64,000 nucleotides of DNA from Ochromonas danica (lineage: Eukaryota > Sar > Chrysophyceae > Chromulinales > Chromulinaceae), in the NCBI GenBank assembly GCA_015146655.1, contig VKHL01000086.1, positions 1 to 64,000 of the forward strand. The letters are read 5' to 3'. The position numbers and the translations under genes are program-made. The notes under the pieces are model-generated. The model saw nothing but the letters and a program-made list of their open reading frames with translations. It had not been told where the DNA came from and did not search any database. This document shows positions 52,998-64,000 of the stretch, piece after piece (position 1 is the first letter of the stretch; every line of letters starts with the position of its first letter).

Positions 52998-55721
52998 ATG
53001 AGGGTCCGTTTGGATAATATCTTCCTTGTGGGTCTGAACCTGCCTGCGAATCAATTGGTTGAAATACGCCTCAATCTAGGTGAAGGAACAATGATACCTC
53101 GTCGGTAAGCCCCGTTAATACTACCTTCTCTATCCATCTTTCTTATCTTTCTTCTCTTTATTTTCTCTTAAACAGTCAAGCATATTCTGGGTCGAAAGTA
53201 ACCTTTCCAGATATTTATGACTTTGAAATTGATGATGTAGCCTTTGTCTCAGAGCTGCTAGAGGTACTTTCTATCTCATCACCTCCTCTCACCCACTTCC
53301 TCTTCCCTCTTCCCTCATCTTCTCACTATCTCTGTTTGAATTATTTGATAGTTGGAAGTTGAGGTTTTATCTGTGAGTGACTCTGGAAAGACAGTGACTG
53401 TTAGTCAAGGCAAGAAGAAGTTAAATGCCTTGATTCCTCAGCTTAACCAAGATATTGAAGCTGTCATACCTCTATCATCTCGTGGTGGAGGAGAGCTTCA
53501 TTTAAGAGCCATGCTATCCATGGGCGTGGCATCTCTAGATGATCTCAAGGCGAAATGTGATGAGGTCATAGGGCTGCGCACTTTGTGTGCCACTTATGAG
53601 CAGCAATTGAATGAACTTGACCGCATTAATGCGGAGAATATTGCCATTGCACAGAAGAATATTGACAAGCTCACGAAGAAATGTCAATTAGCGAATGACA
53701 AGTATAATGAACTACAAGAGAAGCTCATGGCCATGTCTGTGGATGTGGAAAAGGCCCAATCTGAGTTAATCGGTAAGAAAGACCCCGGGCCTTGGCAGCA
53801 AACTACAGAGGCACTCAATGCTCGCATTGCCACCCTTTCTTCTGAGAATGAGAGTCTGCGTTTTGCTTTGCGTAAGGAGAAAGAGGATAAGGATATTCTA
53901 CGTGTAGAGTTAGATGAACTCTATCACAGTAACCAAGAAGATTTGAAAGCATTGCAAGAGAAGATCTCATCTGTAAATGAAGAGAACCGTCGTTTGCAGC
54001 ACGAACATCTCCAACAAATCAAGACTATTCAAGATCTTCATCGTGCTCTGGAGCAAAGCAAGCTTGCAGCTAGTCAACAATCCACTCCTATCGTCTTTTC
54101 TGCAACTTTGGTGGAAAATACTTCCATCGTGAGCAATAATTTCCTTGAGACGTTGATCTCTTCCACTTCTGTCTCTCAGAGCTATCTGACTCAAGTCTTA
54201 AAGAGTGCAGATCTCGAAACCTTGAAAAGGGAGTTCGTTGCTCAGCTCACTCGATGCGACCTCTTGACACGCAGACATAGTCGCTTGCTTGATCGCTTGC
54301 AACAACTCGCTCATCCGATTTTAGTTGGTGTGCGTACTCGCCCTCCCAGTGAGGAGGAGCTTAAGAAATCACGCTTGGTAGTGGAAAATGCAGGTCAAGG
54401 CAACAGTGAAGTGGGTTATTGGGATCGCACTCGTGATGGCAGTGGATTGGGCGATTGGTTCGTGCAACCATCTGATTTCTGTTGGGGTTACGATCGTAGC
54501 CAAGAAGAGGTCTTCGAAGATATTGAGCCCCTCTTGACTGCTCTCATTCCTTCTGCTGAGGCTCTGGTAGAGGGCAATGGATTGAAAGGGAATGATGTAG
54601 CTCTTCTTGGTTATGGAGGAAAGAAGAGCGGGAAGACCTTCACTATGTTCGGCTATGGCAACCAACCAGGACTCGCCTATCGCCTAGTCCAGCGCATTTT
54701 TGATCTAACTGATTTCCACAAAACCCAGCTGGGTCAGATACAACGACAACCTAATCGGTTAGGACCAGGGCAAGAGGTGATTACTGGTGAACTTGAATAC
54801 ACGGTGACCTTGACAGCTGTGGAGATCATCGGTACCGTAGTACATGACCTGCTCGCTTCAGGAGAAGCTCGCCCTCCCCTCAGTCCCAGATATGATTCTG
54901 CTACGAAGCAAGCTACTTTGCAAGGAGTTACCCGAGTGACCATGACCTCTTTAGTAGATTTTGCACATGCCATTGGTGGTGCTCTGAAGTCCCGTGGTAT
55001 CGATGGTGCATCTTCTCTTGTGTTGGATATTACTATTGAAACGAAATGCGGCGAGCAAGCAAAATCCAGTCATCTGTGGATTGCTGATCTTGTTGCATGC
55101 GATCAAAATCCTGTGGATTCTAATCTGACTGCGTTGGTCAATACTCTGTTGTATCTGGGAAAGGGAAGTGATCCTGCCCCCAGTCAGTCTCCATTGGTCA
55201 CCCTTCTTCAGCCAGCCTTTCTTCCACAGGCTCGAATCATGCTTCTATGTAATCTCAGTCCATCTGAGCTCACCTTAGAGCCCACTCGCCAGACGTTACA
55301 ACTCGTACAGAAGATGCGGGCTATTAATCGTCCAGCCCATTTGGATGGAAACAACGCGCTGGATAGCAAGCTTCTGGCTCTGAAGATGCACGTGGCGGCT
55401 CATGATCAACGGGAAGCGAAAGCTCGTAGTCTGTTGGTTGATCAAACGTTGTCCCAAACTATGCAAACTGCAGAAGAGTTGATTCGAAAGGTCCAAGCAC
55501 ACAACACTCTCTTGTTGAATCACTATGAAGAGGAGAAAGCGACGACACGTCAACTCAACTTGGATTTGGAATTAACTCAGCGTCATCTGAAGCATGTTTT
55601 GGAAGAGTTGCGAGAGCAGAAGAAGACAAATGATCGTTTGCTTGTCATTCTCAAGGTTCTGGAAGATGAGCGTCAGTCTCGACAGGCAGCTGCACCCTGT
55701 GGCAGTCCTACCCCGAAGTAG
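52998..55721 (+). CDS. Degenerate C-terminal kinesin-like protein with N-terminal C2-like domain
   Basis: Exons 52998-53104, 53176-53263 and 53352-55721 give 854 residues. The N-terminus (DNIFLVGLNLPANQLVEIRL, TFPDIYDFEIDDVAF) has C2-like strands. Residues 155-300 are coiled coil. Residues 390-720 follow a kinesin motor: VGVRTRPP, WGYDRSQEEVFEDIEPLLTA, a P-loop GYGGKKSGKTFTMFG, and a late SPLVTLLQPAF matching 'SKLTxLLQ'. Switch I (NxxSSRSH) is DGASSLVLD and switch II (DLAGSE) is DLVACDQN, so ATP hydrolysis is doubtful. The last 120 residues are coiled coil again. It may be a non-motor partner of a kinesin-14 or a microtubule-binding scaffold. Confidence 0.68.
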
Positions 55722-55828
55722 AAGTGTGTTTGTTCTTGTTCATTCACGTGTGGTAGTAATTGAAGAGTGTGCTTGTGTGTGAAAAGTAACGACATAACTT
55801 TTGGAAGGTTTCATTTGCAAACATTCTA

Positions 55829-57633
55829 CTAATCCTCATCACTGCACTCCACAATGCAGCATGCATCTTGTTGAGAGTCCGGGATCTGTCCGAGGTAGGT
55901 CTCAATCAGAGAGACTCGAACAGTGCTGGCGGGAAGATTCTCTTGAACCGAAGAAGTGGGCCGCGCTAAAGCATGTGAAGCGTAGGAACTGCTAAACTCG
56001 TCTTCTCCATCTGATTGGAAAGAGTCATCAAAGGCTGCATTCTTTTCTTCGCCATTTTCCTGTTGAGTTTCGCTTTCTGCCGATTGAGTGGAATCCACAT
56101 ATTGATGTCTTAGGCGCATTCGCTTCAACTCTTCGTTCGCTTGCTGTAGCCGCTGCTCCGCCTGTTTCTTTTGGATTTCAAGTTGTCGCTGAAGAGCTTC
56201 TTGTTCTTTGTCTAAGGCAGCAGCGAGAGTATCAGCTATGGCACGCATTGAGCGCTCGTTTTGCAAAAGGTCTGCCTGTTGGCCGGACGACATTGTGACG
56301 GATGAAGTCTCAACTGACGAGCCATTTGTGGTGCCAGATTGAGTGCGACGCCACGCTTCCACAGCTTTCACAAACTCTGCGTGCTCCTGAGCTTCATCTA
56401 GATCACCTTGGCCTCCCAAGCCACCACCAGCAGTGGTACCAGCCTTTGATCGCTCACTTCCAGCTGAGGTTGGGGATGCAAAAGGATTGACCCATACGCC
56501 GCCAGTACCGCCCGCATTATTCTTATCGTTTTCCCTGACAATCTGAACTCCACCGGCATCTTGTCGGCGCCATTCCATAACTGCCTCCTGAAAGGCTTTG
56601 CGTTCTGCTTCTTCGTCCAGGATATCAACTTCGTCAGCCGCATTGACTGCAACTCCACCACTAGGTCCATTAACTGTCTGAGAAGCCAATGGTTGTAGTT
56701 GAGACCAATGAACTTTGCTGCCTTCGTCGCGGCGCTCACTTGTCGACCGAATGGATCCGCCAGCAAGTAAATCGTCTCTGTCAGCAGAGCTTTGAGCAAT
56801 GAGCTTGCTCGCACTCTGAGAACGCAATAAGCCAGTGACGCGCTGTTCAGTCGATGGTGGACGATGCCGTCGTCTGCTTTCGATTTCACGGAGGAGTAAC
56901 TTCCTATGGGCCAAGACAGTGATGCTGAGGTAATCCAAGTCCTCAAGTGTGAACTCCAAGAGTACTCGACCATCCACTTCATTCTGCGCAAAGACAGAGA
57001 CATACTGTTCTAATTGAAGTTGTCGCAACCAGTCACTGACATCGTCAATGGTCCAGACGGACATATCTAAAGGGACAAACAGCATATTGTGAGATGCCAA
57101 CCAAGGCTCTGTACATAATATTATAGGAAAGACAGCTAACCTAGTGTGGCAAAGTTTTTCGACAAGTTGGTCATTTTATGACTGGCATCGAGAGAGACGG
57201 ACACTTCAGCATTGGCAGCCATCATCGCTGCCTCACCTCCAGCACCAGCAGCACTGCCTCCAACTGAGAGTGGCACAGAGGAGGAAAGCAGATGTCTGCC
57301 CGTGCCCGTGCCTGTGCCCGTTCCTACTTCACCTGCTAATCGTCTCTTAACTTTATCAGTAACCTCTTTACCATATTGACGAATACTCCCTCGTTCAGGT
57401 TTAGAAGTTTTCCAACGTGAACCATTATTTGCCATCATTTTATTTCGTTCATTTTCTTGATTTTGTTGTCTCATACGTTCTTGTAATAAAGTCAAGCGTG
57501 CTTCCATTTCTTTGGTGTCTTTCTCAAGTAGTTGAGACTCGGTGGCACCATATCCTGGTTGACCAGGCAGAGGCTTAGGAGGGCCAAAGCCTCCATTACC
57601 ACTTCCATTGCCTCCTGCCTTCTTCACTGACAT
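55829..57633 (-). CDS. SAM-domain protein with duplicated WRR motif
   Basis: Exons 57633-57141 and 57066-55829 give 576 residues. The N-terminus is Gly-rich with a basic coiled coil. The exon junction leads into a SAM domain at residues 165-230 (MSVWTIDDVSDWLRQLQLEQ, LLEFTLEDLDYLSI, RKLLLREIESRR). Two copies of a short motif follow, ERKAFQEAVMEWRR and EHAEFVKAVEAWRR, about 75 residues apart. A coiled coil (QRQLEIQKKQAEQRLQQANE) and an acidic tail complete it. SAM domains oligomerise or bind RNA or proteins. No orthologue was recognised. It diverges from the oxidoreductase across 201 bp. Confidence 0.65.
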
Positions 57634-57834
57634 ACTGCACTAGACACTGAGGGACAGGGATTATACACTATCCAAGATACGGAAACTGAAAATGAAACTG
57701 AAGATATAAATGAACAACGAAAGTCGTTTGACATCATCACAAGAAACAGCTCAGGTCAAACCGCCAGGATCTAGGATCTGGAATCTGGGCCTGCTGTGGG
57801 TTAAGAAGAAGACAAGCAAAGAAGAAGTGGAGGC

Positions 57835-59329
57835 ATGGAGACAGTGAATGTTCTAATGATAGGTACTGGTGAGTACACCACAGGCTATGTCCATGGTGCT
57901 CCTTCTGATTCAGATAAGAGTGCAGGAGTTGTTGCTTTGACCATGTTTGACCTGCGCTCTCGTGGTCTTGTCTCACGGGTTGGTCTGTGTGGAGTGAGTG
58001 GGGTGAAGTTCCCCAACATTCGTGATCATCTTCAAAAGGCCATAGGAAATGTCTATCAAGGCCTAGATTTGACTCTGGAGACTTTCCCAGGTGACCAAGA
58101 GGTCAATCCCAAAGCCTATTTGACCGCCTTGGACAGCTTCCAAGCAGGCGATGCGGTCACCATCTTCACACCTGATGACACTCACTTTGAGATTGCTCTA
58201 GCTGCTGTTGAAAGAGGTCTCCATGTCCTTGTCACTAAGCCTGTAGTGAAGACTCTCGAAGAACATCGTCGACTGGACGAGGCGGCTAAGGCACACGGTG
58301 TCCTCGTCGCTGTGGAAGTGCACAAACGATGGGATCCTATCTATGCTGATGCACGTGACCGTATTCAAGGCTTAGGTCCATTCTCCTATCTCTATGCCTA
58401 TATGAGCCAGCCTAAGCATCAGCTGCACACCTTCAAGTCCTGGGCAGGAATCTCCAGCGACATATCCTACTATCTCAACTCACACCACATCGACTTTCAC
58501 GAATGGACAGTGGGGGAAAAGTCTCGCCCAGTTCAAGTGACAGCTTCAGCTGCTCGCGGAGTGGCATCTGGAGAACCCTATGATATGAACTGTGAGGACA
58601 CCATCACCCTGCTCGTGGACTGGGAGAACCTAGATGAGGTCAGTCGTACTGGTCGGTGCTTTGATTCACTATGATATGACAACTTATTTTCTCTCGTTCT
58701 TATGATATAGAACAACAGCCGTGGAACTGCAGTTTACACTTCCTCTTGGGTCGCACCCAAATCAGATGTCCACTCTCAACAACGTGAGCTTGATTGATTT
58801 TCCTTTTTAACATGTGCCTTTGTCTGAATTGGCTTTGTTTTCTGTAGGATTCTTCTATATGGGACAGGTACAACAGATGTTATTCTGTGTTTCATTTATG
58901 ATATAGATTGTGTTGAATGGAATTGTTTGTTTGTTTGTTTGTTGTTTGTTTGCTTGTTTTTTGCTGTGATAGAAAGGAGAAGTGACTGTTGACCAGGCAC
59001 ATCGCGGATATACCTTAGCATCAGATAATGAGGTGGGATTACGCTCAGTCAACCCTCTCTTCATGAAATATACCCCAACGGATGGCAAGTTCTCAGGACA
59101 ATTGGGTTATGGTTATCGCTCCTTCGAGTCATTCTTGCGTGCAGTGCAAGCCATCAATCAGGGCAAAGCGACTCCCTCGGACTACAAGCACACCTTGGCA
59201 TCTTTAACGTCGACATACCGCACAACAGCTATTTTGGAGGCGGGAAGAAGATCTTTGGATCTTGGCAGACCTGTAAAGATCACCTATGATGACGCTGTTG
59301 ATCCTGTTCTCCCTATTAATCTAGTGTAA
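57835..59329 (+). CDS. Gfo/Idh/MocA-family NAD(P)-dependent oxidoreductase
   Basis: Exons 57835-58638, 58711-58783, 58848-58867 (20 nt) and 58973-59329 give 417 residues. The N-terminal Rossmann start is [15 protein letters not shown]; the family motif [20 protein letters not shown] carries the EKP-like Lys-Pro. The C-terminal alpha/beta domain has HHIDFHEW with the catalytic-type His and [11 protein letters not shown]. These enzymes oxidise or reduce sugars, inositols or related alcohols. The substrate is not readable. The GTG-E-Y-T-T-G loop with an insert ([10 protein letters not shown]) differs from the usual GxGxxG spacing. Confidence 0.82.
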
Positions 59330-59484
59330 TGTCCAAGTCCTCCCAGTATACTGTAGTTAATAACATTTGAGTTTGCCAATAAAACACAATGAAGTTTGAC
59401 CACACTGATTGCGATTTCTGACTATAACTGTTACATGAGTTAACTGTACATGAAGAAAGCCTTTGCATCCAGCTGCAGAAGCAG

Positions 59485-62049
59485 CTAATAGGCACCAGTC
59501 TTCTCATTGTCAATGCTGTCAACAGAAAACAAATTCATCAGACATAACAACAATAATGACAAGGAAGCATTAGCTTTGTCTTACCGAATCAAATCAAGTA
59601 CTTCTTGAATATTATCTGTGGCAACCATCCACTCCATAAACTTCTTTGTCAAGACCGAAGAGGACAAGAGTTTGAATGTCACATCTTCAGACGAAGACCC
59701 TCCACTAACTCCTCCGGCAGTCTCGGAAGACATTGATGCACTCTCAGAAGAAGCATCTTCACGATCTTGAGCAGGTGACCGAATCAAAGTCACTAACTTT
59801 TGCTTAATATCTTCAATGACTGTTTTCTGTGAAGCCAACTGTGCTCGATATTCTCGTGGAATACCCAATGGACTTGCCTATTTTTGTTTGAACACGAGGA
59901 ATTAATACAGACGTTACAAAATACAGTCAATATTAGCCTTACCTCCAAGTTAGCCAACTCTGCTTTGAAAGGAACAACGAGAGAATGAAATTGCTCAGCA
60001 GGTTGTAAAATAGCTGTAGAGGAGTGTGGTTTGGGCAGATCGAAAACAATTCCAGTTGATAAATTCATCTTTTCCGAAGTCGCTCCCACAAATTCAATGC
60101 AACTATTGACATCACAAAGAGAACTCCAAACATTTCGTGCTGTCTCTACAGAAGCTCCACCAGTAGATGAAGTTTGTGTTAATAGAGCAGAGAGATCAGC
60201 TAAACGGACATGATGTTTGAGGTTACGATAGCATGCATTATGAGGTCCAACCGTGAGATTGCGACAATCCCCAACAATCACTGTGGGACTTAAAGTTGCA
60301 ACTTGGAATTCACATTCCAAGCAATTGATTACGACAAGCCGACGGCAAGCAACAGTAAGTCGAACACGTTCGCAACCATTGACAATGACCGCACCATAGA
60401 CTGCCCCAATGAGGATATCACTATCCATACAACCTGTAATAGTTGCACCATAATAAGGAGAGATCATGTAAATCTTTGAACGATTATAATAAGAAAGGAA
60501 GAGCTGAGGAAGTGTTTGCTCTAGCTTGGGATGAATTACACCCTCCGGCTGCATCAAATCTCGAAACTTGTAATCATGACTGAGATCATACTTGCTATCA
60601 CCAAACTCATCGTAAGAGAATGCTGCACTGCTCCCTTCCACAGACTTTTGTGGGCTTTGTGTTGGTGTTAAAGTTAAATGTTCTGAGTCATTGGTCAAAA
60701 AGGCGTCCCCCGTGACGCCAATATCCAAAGCACTGAGATCACTATCAGCTTCAATCAAGTCCTGTAAGACCTGATCTGATCCAGAGAGACTTCGTTGAGA
60801 TGTCCCATGTCGACTACGGAAAGATGAAGCACGAGAATATCCACAAGTAACTGCGTGTACTACTGTGGTAGCTGATGCACCACTAAGAACTGTAGGGGAG
60901 AATCTTGAAAGTGATGCCAATGCCATGGTAATTCGTTGTGGTTGTTGACTCTTGCTATCCTTGGAAGGCTCTTCCAACCCATTATCTAAAAGAGCAGGTG
61001 CTTGTAAGGCAGGATAAAGCAGATCGTTCATAGAGAGATGCAAGTTAATCCAGGATACCAAGTCACGAGCCTCAAGCTTGGCATTACTGTCTGATGATTC
61101 CCATAGAGGATGTAAAGCAGAAAGAGGAGTGACAGCTTGATCACGTGACTGTCCACCACAGAGGACCAAGCCTAATGCATTGACAAGCCGTCTTGTCACG
61201 AAGAAGTCTAATTGTTGTGTGGCTTCTTCTGACTCCACCGGGCCCAGACTGTCAACATCCGAACTATTCAATGCCTTGAGAATAATTGCTATCTTCTGTC
61301 TGACGGAGTGCAAATGTTGAGTCGAGGCACGAGGGGTGCGACTCGAAGTTGGGCTGTGAGTACGTGGGCTGCTGGGTTTTTGTGGTGATCCTCTAGGACT
61401 GCGAGGAGACATTGGTGAGGATAGAGGCGATTGAACACGTTGACTGCGTAATTCGCGTACAGGAGAAGAAGGTGAAGCAACAGGTGAAGAAGGAAACACT
61501 TCACCATTCTCATTCAATGGCCAGACTGCCTCATAAGCAACAGTCGGTGCCGCAGGTTTGGATGTCAACGTGTCGGAGATATGCATGGCCAAGAAAATCA
61601 CCACACACTCAATATCAATGAAAGTCTCCTCTCGACTTGCCTTGAGTTGATCAGGATAAAGATAAGTAACAGCTGTATTCAACATCTCCCAAAAGAGACT
61701 AGCTGATTGATCACTCCATTTTAAACATCCTTTTGCTACTGAAAACCAATTCTCATAACTATTATTAATATTAAAAGAGAAGGAAAAAAAGAGTTAGTCA
61801 GGATCAGGTTTAGCAAGAGTATCAAGGAAAGAATAGACATAGTGTAGTCATAATGGTAATAATGGATAGAGTGGTAGTGGAGAAGGTGGGAGAATTCACT
61901 TACCTGATCTTTCCATTGCGATTAGGTAACTTGCTCAAACGATTGGCAGCATGAAAAGCATTAAAAGGATTTAATCCTTTTCCTACTGTTCCAAGCTGTG
62001 GAATGACAAGTTGAAGGACCTCTTGACGAGGCCATAGGACAATGGACAT
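59485..62049 (-). CDS. TBCCD1: TBCC domain-containing protein 1
   Basis: Exons 62049-61904, 61758-59943, 59877-59585 and 59515-59485 give 761 residues, longer than the human protein (557) because of Ser/Pro-rich inserts. The N-terminus (MSIVLWPRQEVLQLVIPQLG) and SYENWFSVAKG match the TBCCD1 helical region. The beta-helical TBCC domain spans about residues 440-600 (GATITGCMDSDILIGAVYGA, RRLVVINCLECEFQVATLSP, GDCRNLTVGPHN). The C-terminal tail (VLTKKFMEWMVATDNIQEVL) matches the human KFYEWLINTGHRQQL. TBCCD1 positions centrosomes or basal bodies and the Golgi, and its Chlamydomonas orthologue ASQ2 controls centriole linkage. It lacks the catalytic Arg check here. Confidence 0.88.
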
Positions 62050-62278
62050 CTTTCTCTCTTCTGTCTATTCCTTGGACTAATTATTGCCTCATGTTAACAA
62101 GGTCCAAGTGCTTTTGCACAGCAGAGGGTAAAAGCCATACTTTCACTATCCAGAACTCACAATTTATGAGAAATCTCAAACAACAAAACGACAACAGAGG
62201 GTTAACTTAAGTAGAAGGCAAGCCATCCAATCCAGTCCATTGAGAGAGAATCATTTGACATTTGACATGGGCATTTAG

Positions 62279-62950
62279 ATGGAAGAGAAGGAAGAAAGGT
62301 ATCCTGCCATAGACAGAGTTCTTGAGATATTGAAGAGAAGGTTGGGAATAGATCATGAGCAGTATCCACAAGAACAGCCTCAACCGTTTCCAGCTTTACC
62401 ATTCGTGTCATCTTCATTGTCCTCACCACCATCACCAGCACGACAGAATCCACCACAACCACAACCACTACCATTTCCACAACCACAACCACAACCGCGA
62501 GCAGAAGATGTGAAGCCTGGGACTGCCGCTCAACCCTCCATGAAGGACCTGCCTCTGCCTCTGCCTCTGCCTTCCGCTTCGCTGTCCAGGTTGGCCAAGC
62601 TGTTAGCTGACAGAGAAGGTCCTCTCAATCGCTCCAGAAAGCTGAAGTCCCCACTACGACCTCTTCCTCCTCCTATATCTAGGGAAGGTGAACTTAAAGA
62701 GGTACGAGAGTTTCTTAGAAGAAGTTTCAAGCAGTGGAGGCAGTTCATGTTGAGGAGGAAGATCAGACAGTACTGGATCTCTCAACGAGTCCGAGCACTC
62801 CTCTCCCCTGCTCTCTATGGCCAAACCTTCTCATGTTCTATGAAGGTACAGTGTGTGCGAAGATTCGGGAAAGATCGTTTAGCAAAGCTGTTCTATCGAT
62901 GGAAATTGAAGAGATTGGTGCTCGTGGCTTGGCTTACTGCCCTGCCTTGA
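62279..62950 (+). CDS. Pro/Gln-rich protein with Sfi1-like C-terminal repeats
   Basis: A single exon of 223 residues. The N-terminal helix (YPAIDRVLEILKRRLGI) is followed by 100 residues rich in Pro, Gln and Ser. The basic C-terminal helix has repeated Trp-Arg units (FKQWRQFMLRRKIRQYW; LFYRWKLKRLVLVAW). Their spacing resembles Sfi1 centrin-binding repeats (Leu..Phe..Trp-Arg/Lys). If so, it binds centrin at the basal body, which would fit its divergent neighbour TBCCD1. With only two or three repeats the call is weak. Confidence 0.45.
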   Translation: MEEKEERYPAIDRVLEILKRRLGIDHEQYPQEQPQPFPALPFVSSSLSSPPSPARQNPPQPQPLPFPQPQPQPRAEDVKPGTAAQPSMKDLPLPLPLPSASLSRLAKLLADREGPLNRSRKLKSPLRPLPPPISREGELKEVREFLRRSFKQWRQFMLRRKIRQYWISQRVRALLSPALYGQTFSCSMKVQCVRRFGKDRLAKLFYRWKLKRLVLVAWLTALP

Positions 62951-62995
62951 GCCAAAACAAAAGAAGTAAACAGAGATGAATTATGTTACAGCAAG

Positions 62996-64000
62996 CTAGA
63001 GAATGGCACTGGAAGTAGACTGTGCATTTACAACAACAGTCGTGTCCGTGTTGGGGTTGAAGACATTAATCATCGCGGAAGGTTGCGCTGAAGGAGACTT
63101 GGCTTGGAGAATGTCATCAGTAGACAAAGTCTTGTTGCCAAGCAAGCGGTCGATTGGTTTGTTAGGCGACAACTGGGTAGTAGCTGGCGCAGAAGAAGGT
63201 GGTGCTATTGTAGAAGGAGGGACTTGTACACTGATCCCACTTGGGTGTCTGGCATACATCGCCGGATGTTGTGCTGGAGGCACAATAGCGGAGGGAGGTG
63301 GGGCCAGGGTACTTTGAGGAAGAGGCGCGGGAGGAAACGCTTGGCCAGGAGGAGGGAAAGCTTGAACGGGAGGGAGTGCCGGTGCAGATGAATACACTGC
63401 AGTTGGGGCAGGAGGGTAGATCGCGTTTGGAACTGGTGCTGCGCTTTGAGTGTGAGGATCATAAGGAACATATCTCTGGTAGGCAGTCGTGACCGCAGGT
63501 GGAGACACAGCTGATGGAGGAGGAAAGGAGAAAGATGTAGGAGGAGGAGCGAGATTTGGTCGCTCCATAACATGTCCATATTTCTGTTGAAGTAGTGGGT
63601 CAGAAGCAGAGGAATGAAAACCATCTAATTGATAATGAAGAGAACTTTAGTAAATCAAAATTGTAACTTAGCACTCAGGAAAGCCTACCTGGCATGAATC
63701 CAACAACCGAAGGGGCACTTGGCGCTGGAGGGAGAGAGGGAGGGAGAACAGGCGTTTCTACTGGAGCTGGCGGTGGTGGGACAAAGGGTCCAGAAGCAAC
63801 GGACACCACAGGGGGCGGAGCATTGGGGTATTGATACAGAGCGGTCTGGCCAACAGCAGCTGCAGGTGCGATAGGCACCATAGGTGGGGGTGGTATAGTA
63901 GACTGTTGTATTGGCAGAGGAGGAGGGGCATGCAGCGAAGAAATCAGCGGTGCTGCGTGCTGCGGCTGGTAGGGTATGCCCCCTCCAGCAATAACACTTC
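62996..64000 (-). CDS. Proline-rich protein, 5' part outside the window
   Basis: Two exons are visible, 64000-63689 (open at the window edge) and 63624-62996, joined in phase (GFMP|GDGFHSSASDP). About 313 residues are present, dominated by Pro, Ala, Ser and Val (PPVQAFPPPGQAFPPAPLPQ). A more ordinary C-terminus ends with LLGNKTLSTDDILQAKSPSA and a short hydrophobic tail. Pro-rich C-termini of this type occur in COPII Sec31-like, ESCRT and RNA-binding proteins. Nothing here decides among them. Its stop lies 45 bp from the stop of the convergent neighbour. Confidence 0.6.

Overview
The window is nuclear DNA of a unicellular eukaryote. Genes are dense, about one per 2 kb, and most carry GT-AG introns of roughly 40-250 bp. 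Twenty or more products are recognisable eukaryotic housekeeping proteins. Cilium and centrosome genes (CFAP52, LRRC45, TBCCD1, a possible Sfi1-like protein) point to a flagellated cell. A protoporphyrinogen oxidase with a signal-peptide-like leader hints at an alga with a secondary plastid, or a descendant of one. A fatty-acid elongase, a probable lipid-droplet protein and a CRAL-TRIO lipid-transfer protein indicate active lipid storage. The lineage cannot be fixed from sequence alone; an ochrophyte, haptophyte or rhizarian alga would fit. No rRNA, tRNA or CRISPR was found.

Layout. 0-2.5 kb: degenerate mobile-element-like ORF and an F-box-like fragment. 2.7-8.2 kb: LRRC45, POP4 (RNase P) and GTF2H3/TFB4 (TFIIH), all on minus. 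8.5-15.5 kb: a TPR protein, an unrecognised small gene, a small SVIP-like p97 cofactor, a frame-broken TRMT10 relic, a PX/coiled-coil protein and an MFS transporter. 15.8-21.1 kb: a 1,618-residue LRR protein filled with CCT/AGG triplet runs. 21.5-27.2 kb: ELO elongase, an unknown protein, a lipid-droplet-like protein and a secreted protein. 27.5-31.3 kb: an LRR gene with one repeat per exon and a 1.3 kb GA/TC tract in one intron. 31.6-44.5 kb: SEC14-like, a SHOC1/ZIP2-like meiotic candidate, CFAP52, PP2C, POLD2, PPOX and mitochondrial MDH. 44.5-46.4 kb: the only long gene-poor stretch, with a CA microsatellite, an AT-rich island with a long hairpin, a short giant-virus-like ORF and TTCCATGGAA palindromes. 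46.4-64 kb: COMMD3, ubinuclein, Nudix, TPR, a degenerate kinesin, a SAM protein, a Gfo/Idh oxidoreductase, TBCCD1, a possible Sfi1-like protein and a truncated proline-rich gene.

Genes alternate strands, giving ten or more head-to-head pairs with 130-450 bp between start codons and several tail-to-tail pairs. One of these (COMMD3/ubinuclein) overlaps in coding sequence by 41 bp. Exon joins given here were chosen by GT-AG sites and reading-frame continuity, and the lengths of the spliced genes are multiples of three.
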